This document shows, in pieces, positions 22,676-31,082 of a DNA stretch of 64,000 nucleotides. The stretch's first letter is position 1; the number at the start of each line of letters is the position of its first letter. Where the stretch lies: contig JAZKGQ010000003.1 in assembly GCA_040385825.1 (NCBI GenBank), positions 62,001-126,000 on the forward strand, read 5' to 3'. The notes beneath the pieces were generated by a model. That model did not search any database. It was not told where the DNA came from and saw only the letters and a list, made by a program, of their open reading frames with translations. This stretch comes from JANNNF01 sp040385825 (GTDB lineage Bacteria; Pseudomonadota; Alphaproteobacteria; Rhodobacterales; Rhodobacteraceae). A program made the translations under genes and the position numbers.

Positions 22676-22709
22676 CCGCCGCCGACAACAGTCGCGCGGC
22701 GGTTTTTTT
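22676..22709 (+). terminator. Intrinsic terminator after the 40-aa gene
   Basis: CCGCCGC (22676-22682) pairs with GCGGCGG (22696-22702), with CGAC/GTCG extending the stem around an AACA loop and one bulged C, followed by seven T. It ends at the stop of the convergent NifU-like gene. Confidence 0.8.
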
Positions 22710-23143
22710 CATCTGGCGGCGGCAACCGCCTCGCAGGTCGCCTCCAGCGCCAGCAGGATCGAGGCGTGGCGGTTCTTGTAGTCGCGCGCCGGGGTCAGCA
22801 CCTGATAGCCGTCGAACGGGGCGGCGGGCACCGGGCCACTTTCGCGCAGCATGGCGGCCAGAGAATCGCGGGCGGCTTGCAGTTCGGGCAGGCTGCGGCC
22901 CAGAACGGCGGCCCCCAGAACCGAGGCCGAGGCCTGCCCCAGGGCGCAGGCCTTCACGTCCTGGCCAAACTCCACCACCCGGCCATCCGCCAGCACCACA
23001 TCCACCGTCACCGTGGACCCGCACAGAGGGGACCGTTTGCGCGCGCTGCCCTGCGGGGCTGCCAGCCGGCCGTGATGCGGAATGTCGGCGGCCAGTTCCA
23101 GAATCCGGCCAGAGTACAGCTTGATCAGGTCAGTGTCGGCCAT
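22709..23143 (-). CDS. NifU/IscU-like iron-sulfur scaffold family protein
   Basis: In 144 residues it resembles the IscU/SufU N-terminal scaffold domain: ADIPHHGRL near the start, Cys41 in PLCGSTVTVDV and Cys66 in VKACALGQASASVLG. The third conserved cysteine expected near residue 125 (in SufU-type, before the terminal helix) is absent; the sequence there reads YKNRHASILLALEA. It may therefore not build clusters alone. It is divergent from hisI with a 61-bp gap. Confidence 0.85.
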   Translation of the reverse strand: MADTDLIKLYSGRILELAADIPHHGRLAAPQGSARKRSPLCGSTVTVDVVLADGRVVEFGQDVKACALGQASASVLGAAVLGRSLPELQAARDSLAAMLRESGPVPAAPFDGYQVLTPARDYKNRHASILLALEATCEAVAAAR

Positions 23144-23204
23144 GGCTTGTCCTTTGCATCCCCCTTATGTAGGCCGATGCAGTGATCTAGCCAAGGACCG
23201 ACCC

Positions 23205-23612
23205 ATGCGCTTTGACCCGGCAAGCCTAAAGTATGATGCGAACGGGCTGATCCCCTGCATCGCGCAGGATCATGCCACGGGCGAGGTGCTGATGTTTGCC
23301 TGGATGAACGCGGCCGCCGTGGCGCAGACGCTGGCGACGGGCCGCATGACCTATTGGTCGCGGTCGCGGGCGGCGTTCTGGATAAAGGGCGAAACCTCGG
23401 GCCATGTGCAGGGGCTGGTCGACTTGCGCCTGGATTGCGACCGCGATTGCCTGCTGGCACTGGTGACCCAAGACGGGCCAGCCTGCCACACCAACCGCAG
23501 GACGTGCTTCTATACGGCGGTGCGCGAGGGTGACGAGGTGGAAATCCTGGTCCCGATGGCAGATCAGGCCGCGACCATGGCAGCGCAGGCCAGTTCCAGA
23601 CCGCCTGCATAG
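23205..23612 (+). CDS. hisI: Phosphoribosyl-AMP cyclohydrolase HisI
   Basis: Third step of histidine biosynthesis; opens the adenine ring of PR-AMP. The 135 residues start MRFDPASLKYDANGL; metal-binding residues are seen in RLDCDRDCLLALV and GPACHTNRRTCFY. It is a stand-alone HisI without the HisE domain. Its last 49 bp overlap the convergent Hint-domain gene. Confidence 0.95.
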   Translation: MRFDPASLKYDANGLIPCIAQDHATGEVLMFAWMNAAAVAQTLATGRMTYWSRSRAAFWIKGETSGHVQGLVDLRLDCDRDCLLALVTQDGPACHTNRRTCFYTAVREGDEVEILVPMADQAATMAAQASSRPPA

Positions 23613-24055
23613 ATCACCACATCGGCGTCAAACCGCAGGGTGAACAGGCGGGCCTCGGTCACCACTTCGGCGCGGATATAGTCGCCGTCGGCCAGACGTT
23701 CGGCGGCCACCATCGCGGTGTCGGTGCCGTACAGCGCCTTGGCGCGCCAGTCGCGGATCAGGATGGGCTGTGCCGGGGCGACAAACATGTCGTCCACCGG
23801 GCGGTCATGGCCAAGGGCCGAGGCCGAAATGCGGATCATCGGGGCGTCGGTCAGCACCGTCACCTCGATCGCCCGCAGGGTCCGCGCCCCAGACCGGGTG
23901 ATCACGCGGTCACCGGGGGCCAGATACTGCACCGGCAGATCGCCTTCCAGCGTCAGAACCGTGGTGCCTGCGGTGATGCCGGTCACAAGGGCCGCAACCG
24001 GGGTGTCCGTCTTGGGGAAGGTCAGGCTGTCCATGGCGGGTTCCCTTGCGTGCAT
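23564..24055 (-). CDS. Hint (Hedgehog/intein-type) domain protein
   Basis: Up to 163 residues (start 24055 or 24034, both with good ribosome sites) with the Hint_2-type pattern ITAGTTVLTLEGDLPVQYLAPGDRVITRSGARTLRAI and a later FVAPAQPILIRDW. Such proteins are common in Rhodobacteraceae, often with secreted RTX proteins. The Cys that starts the autoprocessing site in true inteins and Hedgehog proteins is not present at the expected place, so self-cleavage is unlikely. The 3' end overlaps hisI by 49 bp. Confidence 0.8.
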   Translation of the reverse strand: MHAREPAMDSLTFPKTDTPVAALVTGITAGTTVLTLEGDLPVQYLAPGDRVITRSGARTLRAIEVTVLTDAPMIRISASALGHDRPVDDMFVAPAQPILIRDWRAKALYGTDTAMVAAERLADGDYIRAEVVTEARLFTLRFDADVVIYAGGLELACAAMVAA

Positions 24056-24223
24056 TTGTCTGCCTCATCTTTTTTGCGCCAGATTATGGCAGGAATGGGC
24101 CGCTGCGAAGCAATTTTCCGGGCAGGGCGGCGGAAAAACGGCGCAAGTTGTGTCAAAACCATGGCGCAACTTTCCTCTCGCATCCGGCAGGCAGCTTTGT
24201 TAGAAGGGCGCGGAAATTCGTTG

Positions 24224-24261
24224 CACGCGCGCGGCCTGACCACGGGCCGCGCGTGTGTTTT
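24224..24261 (+). other. GC-rich hairpin with T-run upstream of tRNA-Leu
   Basis: CACGCGCGCGGCC pairs with GGGCCGCGCGTGTG around a 7-base loop and is followed by TTTT. It looks like an intrinsic terminator, but no plus-strand gene precedes it within 600 bp except hisI. It may end hisI read-through or an unrecognised small RNA in 24056-24223. Confidence 0.5.
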
Positions 24262-24270
24262 GAGTGAGAT

Positions 24271-24355
24271 GCGGGTATGGCGAAATTGGCAGACGCACCA
24301 GATTTAGGTTCTGGCGCCGCGAGGCGTGGGGGTTCAAGTCCCTCTACCCGCACCA
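24271..24355 (+). tRNA. tRNA-Leu (anticodon UAG)
   Basis: Acceptor arms GCGGGTA (24271-24277) and TACCCGC pair, followed by A and an encoded CCA. The anticodon arm CCAGA-TTTAGGT-TCTGG reads anticodon TAG, and the long variable arm GCGCCGCGAGGCGT and T-loop GGTTCAAGTCC are typical of tRNA-Leu. It lies 27 bp before the tig start codon. Confidence 0.97.
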
Positions 24356-24382
24356 GCCATTAGGAAAAGGACGGAACACGGC

Positions 24383-25717
24383 ATGACGGTCACAGAGACC
24401 CTGAACGAAGGTCTGAAACGCGCCTACACCATCACGGTGACGGCCGCCGAGCTTGAGGCGAAAGTTCAGGAAAAACTGCTTGAAGCGCAGCCTGAAGTCG
24501 AGATCAAGGGCTTTCGCAAGGGCAAGGTGCCGTTGGCGATCCTGAAAAAGCAGTTCGGCCAGCGCCTGACGGGCGATGCGATGCAAGACGCGATCGATGG
24601 CGCGATGAAGGGGCATTTCGATGCCACCGGCGACCGCCCCGCGATGCAGCCCGAAGTCAAGATGGTGGGCGGCGAGTCCTGGGCCGAGGGTCAGGATGTC
24701 GTGGTGGAAATGTCCTACGAGGCATTGCCCCCGATCCCGGAATTTGACGCAAGCGGCATCACGCTGGACCGGCTGACCGTGAAGGCAGACGACGCGGCGG
24801 TGGACGAGGCTTTGGCCAATCTGGCAGCCCAGGCCCAGAATTTCGAGGACCGTCGCAAGGCCGGCAAGGCCAAGGACGGCGATCAGGTGACCATCGACTT
24901 TGCAGGTTCGGTTGACGGCGTGCTGTTCGATGGCGGCACCGGCACCGATTATCCGCTGGTTCTGGGGTCGAAGTCCTTCATCCCCGGTTTTGAAGATCAA
25001 CTGATCGGCGCTGCTGCGGGTGACGAGGTATCGGTCAACGTCACCTTCCCGGAAAACTATGGCGCGGCCAATCTGGCGGGCAAGGCGGCTGTGTTTGCCT
25101 GCACCGTCAAGGCCGTGAAAAAGCCGGTTCCGGCTGCGATCGACGACGAGCTGGCGAAAAAGTTCGGCACCGAAGATCTGGCCGCGCTGAAGGCTCAGAT
25201 CGCGGGCCGTCTGGAGGCCGAATACACCGGTGCGGCCCGCGCCGTGCTGAAGCGGTCGCTGCTGGACCAGCTGGATGCGCTGGTCAAGTTCGACCTGCCC
25301 GCAGCCCTGGTCGATGCCGAAGCCGCACAGATCGCGCATCAGCTGTGGCACGAGGAAAACCCCGAAGTGCACGACCACAACCACGGCAACGTGGAAACCA
25401 CGGATGAGCACAAGATGCTGGCCGAACGCCGCGTGCGTCTGGGCCTGCTACTTGCCGAAGTGGGCCGCAAGGCCGAAGTGTCGGTGTCGGATGCCGAAAT
25501 GACCCAGGCTGTGCTGGCGGCTGCCCGTCAATATCCGGGGCAGGAACGGCAGTTCTTTGAATTCGTGCAGAAGAACCCGAACATGCAGCAGCAACTGCGC
25601 GCGCCGATCTTTGAAGACAAGGTTGTGGACCATATCGTGTCCTCGGCCAAGGTGTCGGACAAGACCGTGACCAAGGAAGACCTTCAGAAAGCCGTCGAGG
25701 CGCTGGACGAACTTTGA
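24383..25717 (+). CDS. tig: Trigger factor
   Basis: Ribosome-bound chaperone with peptidyl-prolyl isomerase activity. In 444 residues it has an N-terminal ribosome-binding domain with the signature GFRKGKVP (about 43-50), a central FKBP-like domain (about 150-240: [26 protein letters not shown]) and a helical C-terminal domain. The ATG at 24383 is 27 bp after the tRNA-Leu CCA end. A terminator follows at 25743. Confidence 0.96.
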   Translation: MTVTETLNEGLKRAYTITVTAAELEAKVQEKLLEAQPEVEIKGFRKGKVPLAILKKQFGQRLTGDAMQDAIDGAMKGHFDATGDRPAMQPEVKMVGGESWAEGQDVVVEMSYEALPPIPEFDASGITLDRLTVKADDAAVDEALANLAAQAQNFEDRRKAGKAKDGDQVTIDFAGSVDGVLFDGGTGTDYPLVLGSKSFIPGFEDQLIGAAAGDEVSVNVTFPENYGAANLAGKAAVFACTVKAVKKPVPAAIDDELAKKFGTEDLAALKAQIAGRLEAEYTGAARAVLKRSLLDQLDALVKFDLPAALVDAEAAQIAHQLWHEENPEVHDHNHGNVETTDEHKMLAERRVRLGLLLAEVGRKAEVSVSDAEMTQAVLAAARQYPGQERQFFEFVQKNPNMQQQLRAPIFEDKVVDHIVSSAKVSDKTVTKEDLQKAVEALDEL

Positions 25718-25742
25718 TCTTCGATCTGTGCTAACACGAACA

Positions 25743-25770
25743 GGGCCGTGCCTCCGGGTGCGGCCCTTTT
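25743..25770 (+). terminator. Intrinsic terminator of tig
   Basis: GGGCCG/CGGCCC arms, extended inward by two wobble and two GC pairs around TCCG, followed by TTTT at 25767-25770. Confidence 0.8.
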
Positions 25771-25792
25771 GATTTCCTTCTGAAGGTGCGCC

Positions 25793-26548
25793 ATGCCCGA
25801 ATTTGTTCCCGATTTCCTGCCGGACCTGCCTGTTGACCGCATCCTCGGCTCGCTCCGCCTGTCACCGGGGCATGAGATCAGGACCGGCAAGTTCGGCAGC
25901 CCCGAATCTTCGGCGGCTTTGGTGGCCAACGCCTTTGGCTGGTTTCTGACCCGCCCCGGCGATCTGCCGCATCTGCCCGGCGTGCCTGCCGGCCGCATCG
26001 AGGTGGTCGAGCTGGAATCCGAGATGCGCTATCCTTGGGCCGGCGGCGGGCGGCATCCGTGGCTGAATGTGGGGCTGGCGACGCAAACCACCCTGATCGG
26101 CGTGCGGGCGCGGCGGTATGAACCGTTCCGCCCCGCCAAGAACACCGGCTTTGCCGATGTCTATGACCGCCCGGTCTGGGGGCCGAACATGGGCCGCTAT
26201 ACCAAGTTGCAGCGCGATCTGGTGGATGGCACGGTCGAGTTTGAATGTCTGGACGCCGTGCAACTGGTGAAGGATGCCTACGGCATCCGCACGCGGGCGG
26301 AAAAGCGCGCCTTGGGGGCGGTGCTGGTGTATCTGTACGCCGAGCCGGAGTTCTGGGCCAATGGCAAGCCGGTGGACCCCGCCCGCATCGCCCAGCATCG
26401 CCGCGACGTGGCGGCGTTTTCCAAGGCGGTTGCGGGCGACAACTGTGTCTTCGTGCCGGTGCGCTGGACGGATCTGCTGCATCAGTGGAGCAAGATGCCG
26501 GCGCTGAAGGCGCATGTGCTGGGGTTGCGGGCGCGGTTCGGGTTCTAA
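25793..26548 (+). CDS. Unassigned protein, possibly a degenerate PD-(D/E)XK nuclease-like protein
   Basis: A 251-residue soluble protein starting MPEFVPDFLPDLPVDRIL. It reminds me of a family of putative restriction-endonuclease-like proteins (PGN_0703 type), in which a segment like D...IGxExKxxEPFR carries the active site. Here the segment reads WLNVGLATQTTLIGVRARRYEPFR, so the Asp would be Asn and the E-x-K would be R-A-R. If the family assignment is right the protein is catalytically dead or uses other residues. It sits alone after the tig terminator; nothing nearby suggests a restriction system. The existence of the gene is firm; the family is tentative. Confidence 0.6.
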   Translation: MPEFVPDFLPDLPVDRILGSLRLSPGHEIRTGKFGSPESSAALVANAFGWFLTRPGDLPHLPGVPAGRIEVVELESEMRYPWAGGGRHPWLNVGLATQTTLIGVRARRYEPFRPAKNTGFADVYDRPVWGPNMGRYTKLQRDLVDGTVEFECLDAVQLVKDAYGIRTRAEKRALGAVLVYLYAEPEFWANGKPVDPARIAQHRRDVAAFSKAVAGDNCVFVPVRWTDLLHQWSKMPALKAHVLGLRARFGF

Positions 26549-26844
26549 GGCGGGATGATCCTTCGCTGAAGCTACTTTCTTCTGCCCTGAATCGAGCGCG
26601 AAGCGCGCCGGGCAATGCCCCGTTGCCCGGCAGGCGTTTGCTTTCGCAAACGCCGAGAGGGGGCCGCCCCCACGGGCGGGCATTCGTCAACGTCACCAGC
26701 AGAAATACCTTGGGAGGAGTTGAGCCATAAACCGCGTAGAACTGGCGTTGCTTGCCCACCCGGCGGTCGGGCATTGCCCTATCGTGGTGTTGGTTGAAAG
26801 GCACTCAGGAAAACTGTGCCGGTTCCATGAAGGGTCATCCAGCT
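26549..26844. other. Non-coding stretch with several hairpins
   Basis: Between two convergent genes. By eye it holds at least four successive inverted repeats: GCGCG/CGCGC near 26597, CCGGGCAA/TTGCCCGG (26609-26631), GCGTTTGC/GCAAACGC (26634-26653) and GGGGGC/GCCCCC-type arms to about 26680. I see no gene with a ribosome site. The second half shows nothing recognisable. Confidence 0.5.
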
Positions 26845-27780
26845 TTAGCCCCGCTCCACCCGTTCGCGCCACAGCACGAACAGCCCGGCCCCGATGATGA
26901 TGCTGATGCCGACCCATGACATCAGGTCCGGCCAGTCGCGCCACACCATCCAGCCCCAGATCACGCCCCACAGCATGGCCGAATATTCAAACGGTGCCAC
27001 CACGCTGGCGGGGGTGCTGCGATAGGCCTGGGTCAGCAGGGTCAGGCCCATGGCGGCGATGATGCCGCAGCCGCTCATCAAGGCGGCGTCAAGCGCCGAG
27101 GGCCAGACCCAGGCGCGCAGCAGGAACTGCATCGACGGATGCGCGCCTGCCGCATAGCGCCCGTCGCCAAAGGCCAGCGCCATGGCGATGGCCGCGAGCA
27201 AAAACACCGCATTGCCCCAGAACGCCATGGCGGTGGCGGTTTCGCGGCCGCCCAAGGAGCGGGCAAAGATCATAGAGGTGCCGTAAGCCAGGCCCGAGAT
27301 CACCGGCAGCAGGGCCGCCCATTCAAACAGCGTGGCCCCCGGCCGCACCATCACCACGACGCCCGCAAAACCTGCGGCCACCGCGATCCAGCGCGGCAAG
27401 CTGACCCGTTCGCCCAGCCAGACCACCGACAGCACGGTGATGAACAGCGGGGCCGAGAAGTACAGCGCCACGGCAGAGGCGATCGGCAGGGCGGGCAGGG
27501 CAAGGTAATACGAGGTATAGGCCACCAGCATCACCACGCCGCGCAGCACCATGCGCCCGATCCCGGCGGTGAACAGGGTGCCCAATCCCCCGTCGCGCCA
27601 GGCGAACACCGCAAGGATGGGGGCGGCGGTCAGGCTGCGCAGCACCATGGCTTCGGACAGCGGATAGCCGTCCGACAGGAACTTGAGGATCATGTCCTGT
27701 ATCGAGAACACAAGGATCCCGGCCACCAGACAGGCGATCCCCAAGGTTGAGGTGCGGGGCAGGGTGGGGGCGGTGGTCAT
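26845..27780 (-). CDS. DMT superfamily (EamA) transporter
   Basis: Inner-membrane permease of about ten helices in 311 residues with two EamA halves: ...SLTAAPILAVFAWRD in the first, and YRSTPASVVAPFEYSAMLWGVIWGWMVWRD in the second, a segment typical of S-adenosylmethionine/amino-acid exporter-like DMT proteins. The start ATG at 27780 has GAGG upstream; a longer reading to 27870 adds an unlikely charged leader. Substrate unknown. Confidence 0.9.
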   Translation of the reverse strand: MTTAPTLPRTSTLGIACLVAGILVFSIQDMILKFLSDGYPLSEAMVLRSLTAAPILAVFAWRDGGLGTLFTAGIGRMVLRGVVMLVAYTSYYLALPALPIASAVALYFSAPLFITVLSVVWLGERVSLPRWIAVAAGFAGVVVMVRPGATLFEWAALLPVISGLAYGTSMIFARSLGGRETATAMAFWGNAVFLLAAIAMALAFGDGRYAAGAHPSMQFLLRAWVWPSALDAALMSGCGIIAAMGLTLLTQAYRSTPASVVAPFEYSAMLWGVIWGWMVWRDWPDLMSWVGISIIIGAGLFVLWRERVERG

Positions 27781-27965
27781 GGCGGCCTCGGGCTGGGGTC
27801 GGACCAGCCTAGGGCAGCGGCGGCAGGCATGGGCAAGGGATTGCGACAGGGAATGTCGGAGCCGCGCCATTCAAGGCGGGGGCTGCCGGTCCGGAACGCT
27901 TCAGCTTTGGGGGCAATCGGAAATCGCGGCCTCTGGTGGCCTTGTTTTCGTCAACCTGAACCGGT

Positions 27966-29321
27966 CTAGATTATGGAAATGTCCGATGCGGCCAGCGTGA
28001 CCGCCCCGTCAAAGCGGATCAGCGCATAGGCGCCGTGCGTGTTGGTACCCTGATCAAAATACAGCAGCACGGTCTGATCCTCGTCCGCCATGTAACGGGT
28101 GATGAACTGCGCATGGGTGCCGATTGCGACCTCTGCCCGCAGCTGATCTGCGTCAAGCCGCCCCGGCCCCGGTGCAAGCACGCCCAGATGCGCGCCAAGA
28201 TAGCGGATCATATCCTGCCCGCTGGCAAAATCGGTGATCAGGTCAAACCCGCTTTCGCCATAGCTGAACACGAACCTGTCAGACCCGGCCCCGCCGGTCA
28301 GGGTGTCGGACCCGGCAGCCGACACGATGGTATCGTTGCCGTCGCCTGCCTCGATGCTGTCGGCTTGGCCGCCGCCGATCAGGCGGTCGTTGCCATCGCC
28401 GCCGAACAGATGATCCTGCCCGCGATTGCCCTGCAAGACATCGTTCCCCTCGCGCCCGATCAGGGTGTCATCGCCCAGACCCGCATAGATGGCATCATTG
28501 CCCGCCCCGGTTGCCACGATGTCATTGCCGCTGTTGCCGCGCACGTCATAGGCCTCGAACTCCGAAATTTGCGACAACTGGCCATCATCGGCCGTGCCGG
28601 TCGCCCCGTCGACGATGAAATAGACCGGGGTGGCGCGGGTTTCGGTCACGATCAGCGTGTCGGTGCCGGTGCCGCCGGTCAGGGTGGCGGCCTCGCCGAT
28701 GTCGTAGCGGATGGTGTCGTCGCCGCCCATGCCATGCAGCTGATCCAGCCCGCCGGTGGTCTGGATGCTGTCGCCATATGCCCCGCCCAGAACCGTATCG
28801 TCGCCGCTGCCCAGAATGGCGAACAGCCGTTCCACCTGGGTCAGGGTCAGCGACAGGCCCCCGGTTGCGGTGACAAAGGGGGTGGCGGCGGACAGGTCGA
28901 TCCGCACATTGCCCGCGGTGGTCGCATCGGCCCAGACAATGCCAACGGTATCCAGCCCGTCGCCGCCATGGGCAAGCCCGCCCACGACATCGGTGAACAG
29001 GAGGATGTCATCCTCTGCCCCGCCATAGGCATGGCCAGCGCTGCCGTAGACCAGATCGCCCATCACCAGCCGGTCATTGCCCGCGCCGCCATAGGCGCTG
29101 TCGTCGCCGCCATCGTTGACCAGCCAGTCATCGCCGGTGCCGCCCTGCACCAGATCGTCGCCATCGCCGCTGTTCAGGCTGTCATCACCGCTGCCGCCAT
29201 AAAGGCTGTCATTGCCGGCAAAGCCATGCAGCGTGTCACTGCCGCCCAGTCCGGTGATGTCATCGGCATCTGGCGTGCCATCCAGAAGATCACCAAGAGG
29301 GGAACCTGAAATGACAGCCAT
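27966..29321 (-). CDS. RTX-type calcium-binding repeat protein
   Basis: A 451-residue acidic protein built largely from nonapeptide repeats of the GGxGxDxLx type, in two blocks (about 20-100 and 270-370), that fold into a calcium-filled beta-roll. No N-terminal signal is present; such proteins leave by type I secretion using a C-terminal signal, here probably the last 60 residues. No catalytic domain is seen. AAGGA precedes the ATG. No type I exporter genes are in the window, so the exporter must be elsewhere. Confidence 0.88.
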   Translation of the reverse strand: MAVISGSPLGDLLDGTPDADDITGLGGSDTLHGFAGNDSLYGGSGDDSLNSGDGDDLVQGGTGDDWLVNDGGDDSAYGGAGNDRLVMGDLVYGSAGHAYGGAEDDILLFTDVVGGLAHGGDGLDTVGIVWADATTAGNVRIDLSAATPFVTATGGLSLTLTQVERLFAILGSGDDTVLGGAYGDSIQTTGGLDQLHGMGGDDTIRYDIGEAATLTGGTGTDTLIVTETRATPVYFIVDGATGTADDGQLSQISEFEAYDVRGNSGNDIVATGAGNDAIYAGLGDDTLIGREGNDVLQGNRGQDHLFGGDGNDRLIGGGQADSIEAGDGNDTIVSAAGSDTLTGGAGSDRFVFSYGESGFDLITDFASGQDMIRYLGAHLGVLAPGPGRLDADQLRAEVAIGTHAQFITRYMADEDQTVLLYFDQGTNTHGAYALIRFDGAVTLAASDISII

Positions 29322-29450
29322 GTTGAAATCCTTGCTGAAATTGCGCCGATGCCTGTTTATGTGGCCAAACTAGCACGGGATGGCGCAATCTGCCAAGTTT
29401 TCTGGCGCAATTCCGGCGCAAGGCGTTCCGGAGCCGTCCCCCGGCAAAGC

Positions 29451-29485
29451 AAAATCCGCGCAAAGGGTGTGCCCCTTGCGCGGAT
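29451..29485 (-). terminator. Intrinsic terminator of the rpsF-rpsR-rplI operon
   Basis: On the minus strand ATCCGCGCAAGGG pairs with CCCTTTGCGCGGAT and is followed by TTTTGC, 30 bp after the rplI stop. Confidence 0.85.
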
Positions 29486-29514
29486 CATGGTCTGTGATCT
29501 GGTCCCGTTCGGGA

Positions 29515-30087
29515 TCAGTAATCTTCGCCGGCCGCAGCGCCCAGATCGTCGAACAATTCGGCGATCTCGAAATCGGCGGCGGCTTCGGCTTCGGCGGCCA
29601 GTTCCTGGATCGACTTGCCCGAGGCCTGCAGCGCCGCTTCTTCAACCGAACGGGCGACGTTCATGTTGATCTTCACGGTCACTTCGGGGTGCAGAACCAC
29701 GGAAACCGAGTGGATGCCCAGATCCTTGATCGGACGGTCCAGCACGACCTGACCGCGGTTGACGGTGAAACCGCCTGCCGTTGCGGCTTCGGCCGCGTCA
29801 CGGGTGGTGACGGAACCGTACAGGGCGCCAGCGTCCGATGCCGACCGGATGACCACGAAGGTCTGACCGTCCAGCGTGGCACCGATGGCCTCGGCCTCTT
29901 TGCGGGTTTCGAGGTTGGTGACCTCGAGCTGCACTTTCTTGGCCTCGAACGACTTGATGTTGCCATCATTCGCGCGAAGGGCCTTGCCCTGCGGCAGCAG
30001 GAAGTTGCGGGCATAGCCGTCCTTGACGTTGACGACTTCGCCCATCTGGCCCAGCTTGGCCACGCGCTGAAGGAGAATAACTTGCAT
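29515..30087 (-). CDS. rplI: 50S ribosomal protein L9
   Basis: Binds 23S rRNA near the L1 stalk. The N-terminal domain [21 protein letters not shown] and [15 protein letters not shown] are canonical. At 190 residues it is longer than E. coli L9 (149) because of an acidic, alanine-rich C-terminal extension (about 150-190), common in alphaproteobacteria. It is the last gene of the rpsF-rpsR-rplI operon, 12 bp after rpsR. Confidence 0.97.
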   Translation of the reverse strand: MQVILLQRVAKLGQMGEVVNVKDGYARNFLLPQGKALRANDGNIKSFEAKKVQLEVTNLETRKEAEAIGATLDGQTFVVIRSASDAGALYGSVTTRDAAEAATAGGFTVNRGQVVLDRPIKDLGIHSVSVVLHPEVTVKINMNVARSVEEAALQASGKSIQELAAEAEAAADFEIAELFDDLGAAAGEDY

Positions 30088-30099
30088 GGGTCGCTCTCC

Positions 30100-30327
30100 T
30101 TATTTCACGGCGTAGGGCAGCAGGGCGAGGAAGCGGGCGCGCTTGATGGCCGTGGCCAGTTCGCGTTGCTTTTTCGCCGAGACAGCGGTGATGCGCGACG
30201 GCACGATCTTGCCACGCTCGGAAATATAGCGCTGCAGCAGACGTGTGTCCTTGTAGTCGATCGCCGGTGCGTTGTCGCCCGAGAAGGGGCAGACCTTGCG
30301 GCGGCGGAAAAATGGTTTGTTCGCCAT
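30100..30327 (-). CDS. rpsR: 30S ribosomal protein S18
   Basis: In 75 residues, [36 protein letters not shown] and the basic [11 protein letters not shown] tail are standard S18 features. S18 pairs with S6 on the small subunit, matching the operon order. Confidence 0.98.
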   Translation of the reverse strand: MANKPFFRRRKVCPFSGDNAPAIDYKDTRLLQRYISERGKIVPSRITAVSAKKQRELATAIKRARFLALLPYAVK

Positions 30328-30350
30328 GGGTTATCCTTTCTTGTGCCTGA

Positions 30351-30809
30351 TCAACGCCGACGGTCGCCGCCGAAGGACGGACGCTCGCCACGGTCACCGC
30401 CGCGGTCGGGACGGTCGCCGAATGCCGGGCGTTCACGACGCTCGCCACCAAAGCCACCCTCGGGACGGTCGCCACGTTCCCGCTCGTCACGCTTTTGCAT
30501 CTGGACCGACGGCCCTTCGACATGGGCATCAACCTTGATGGTCAGAATGCGCATCACGTCGTCATGCAGGCGCATCAGGCGTTCCATTTCCTGAATGGCC
30601 GCCGACGGGGCGTCCGTTTTCAGGTAGGCATAGTGGCCCTTGCGGTTCTTGTTGATCTTGTAGGCCATCGTCTTGACGCCCCAGTACTCGTTCTCAACGA
30701 CTTTGCCGCCGTTGTCCGCGAGGACGGTCGAGAAGTGTTCGATAAGGCCTTCGGCTTGCGTGCTGGACAAATCCTGACGCGAGATGAAAACATGCTCATA
30801 CAGCGGCAT
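30351..30809 (-). CDS. rpsF: 30S ribosomal protein S6 with RG-rich tail
   Basis: The first 108 residues are normal S6 (MPLYEHVFISRQDLS, GVKTMAYKINKNRKGHYAYL). They are followed by about 45 residues rich in Arg, Gly, Asp and Pro, in repeats of the ERP-x-FGD/GGDRGERP kind, ending GGDRRR. The start is ATG 30809; an upstream in-frame reading lacks homology. First gene of its operon, with a clear promoter at 30917-30944. Confidence 0.96.
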   Translation of the reverse strand: MPLYEHVFISRQDLSSTQAEGLIEHFSTVLADNGGKVVENEYWGVKTMAYKINKNRKGHYAYLKTDAPSAAIQEMERLMRLHDDVMRILTIKVDAHVEGPSVQMQKRDERERGDRPEGGFGGERRERPAFGDRPDRGGDRGERPSFGGDRRR

Positions 30810-30916
30810 GCGTACTCCGTTCATTATCTTGGCGCATTTCATAGGACGGGCAGACACTTTCCGCGGCCCGTCCACGAGAGCCTGCGCCGGTTCATGGGAT
30901 TGCGGAAAGATGGGGC

Positions 30917-30944
30917 CTTATACAGGCTTGGGGGCGGTTTGCAA
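30917..30944 (-). promoter_or_regulatory. Promoter of rpsF-rpsR-rplI
   Basis: On the minus strand TTGCAA (30944-30939), a 16-base spacer and TATAAG (30922-30917), about 108 bases before the rpsF start. Both hexamers match consensus at 4-5 of 6 positions. Confidence 0.6.
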
Positions 30945-31082
30945 GAAGGTGCGGTTCTGCGGGGTGGGGCTGTTCATGGGCGAACACAATCTGTTCAGGC
31001 GTAGTGAATTGTGCTGCGGTGCGGCGTGGGGCATTCAAGGCCAATGCAACGGCCATGATGGCCAAAACACTGGAGTTTGCGC

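Noticed and set aside
26615..26797. 60-codon plus-strand ORF in the convergent gap
   Set aside because: No homology or ribosome site; overlaps hairpin repeats.
30810..31082. Riboswitch or extra gene upstream of rpsF and yceI
   Set aside because: Only a promoter for rpsF and a small GGCCAT/ATGGCC palindrome are visible; no known riboswitch pattern was found by eye.
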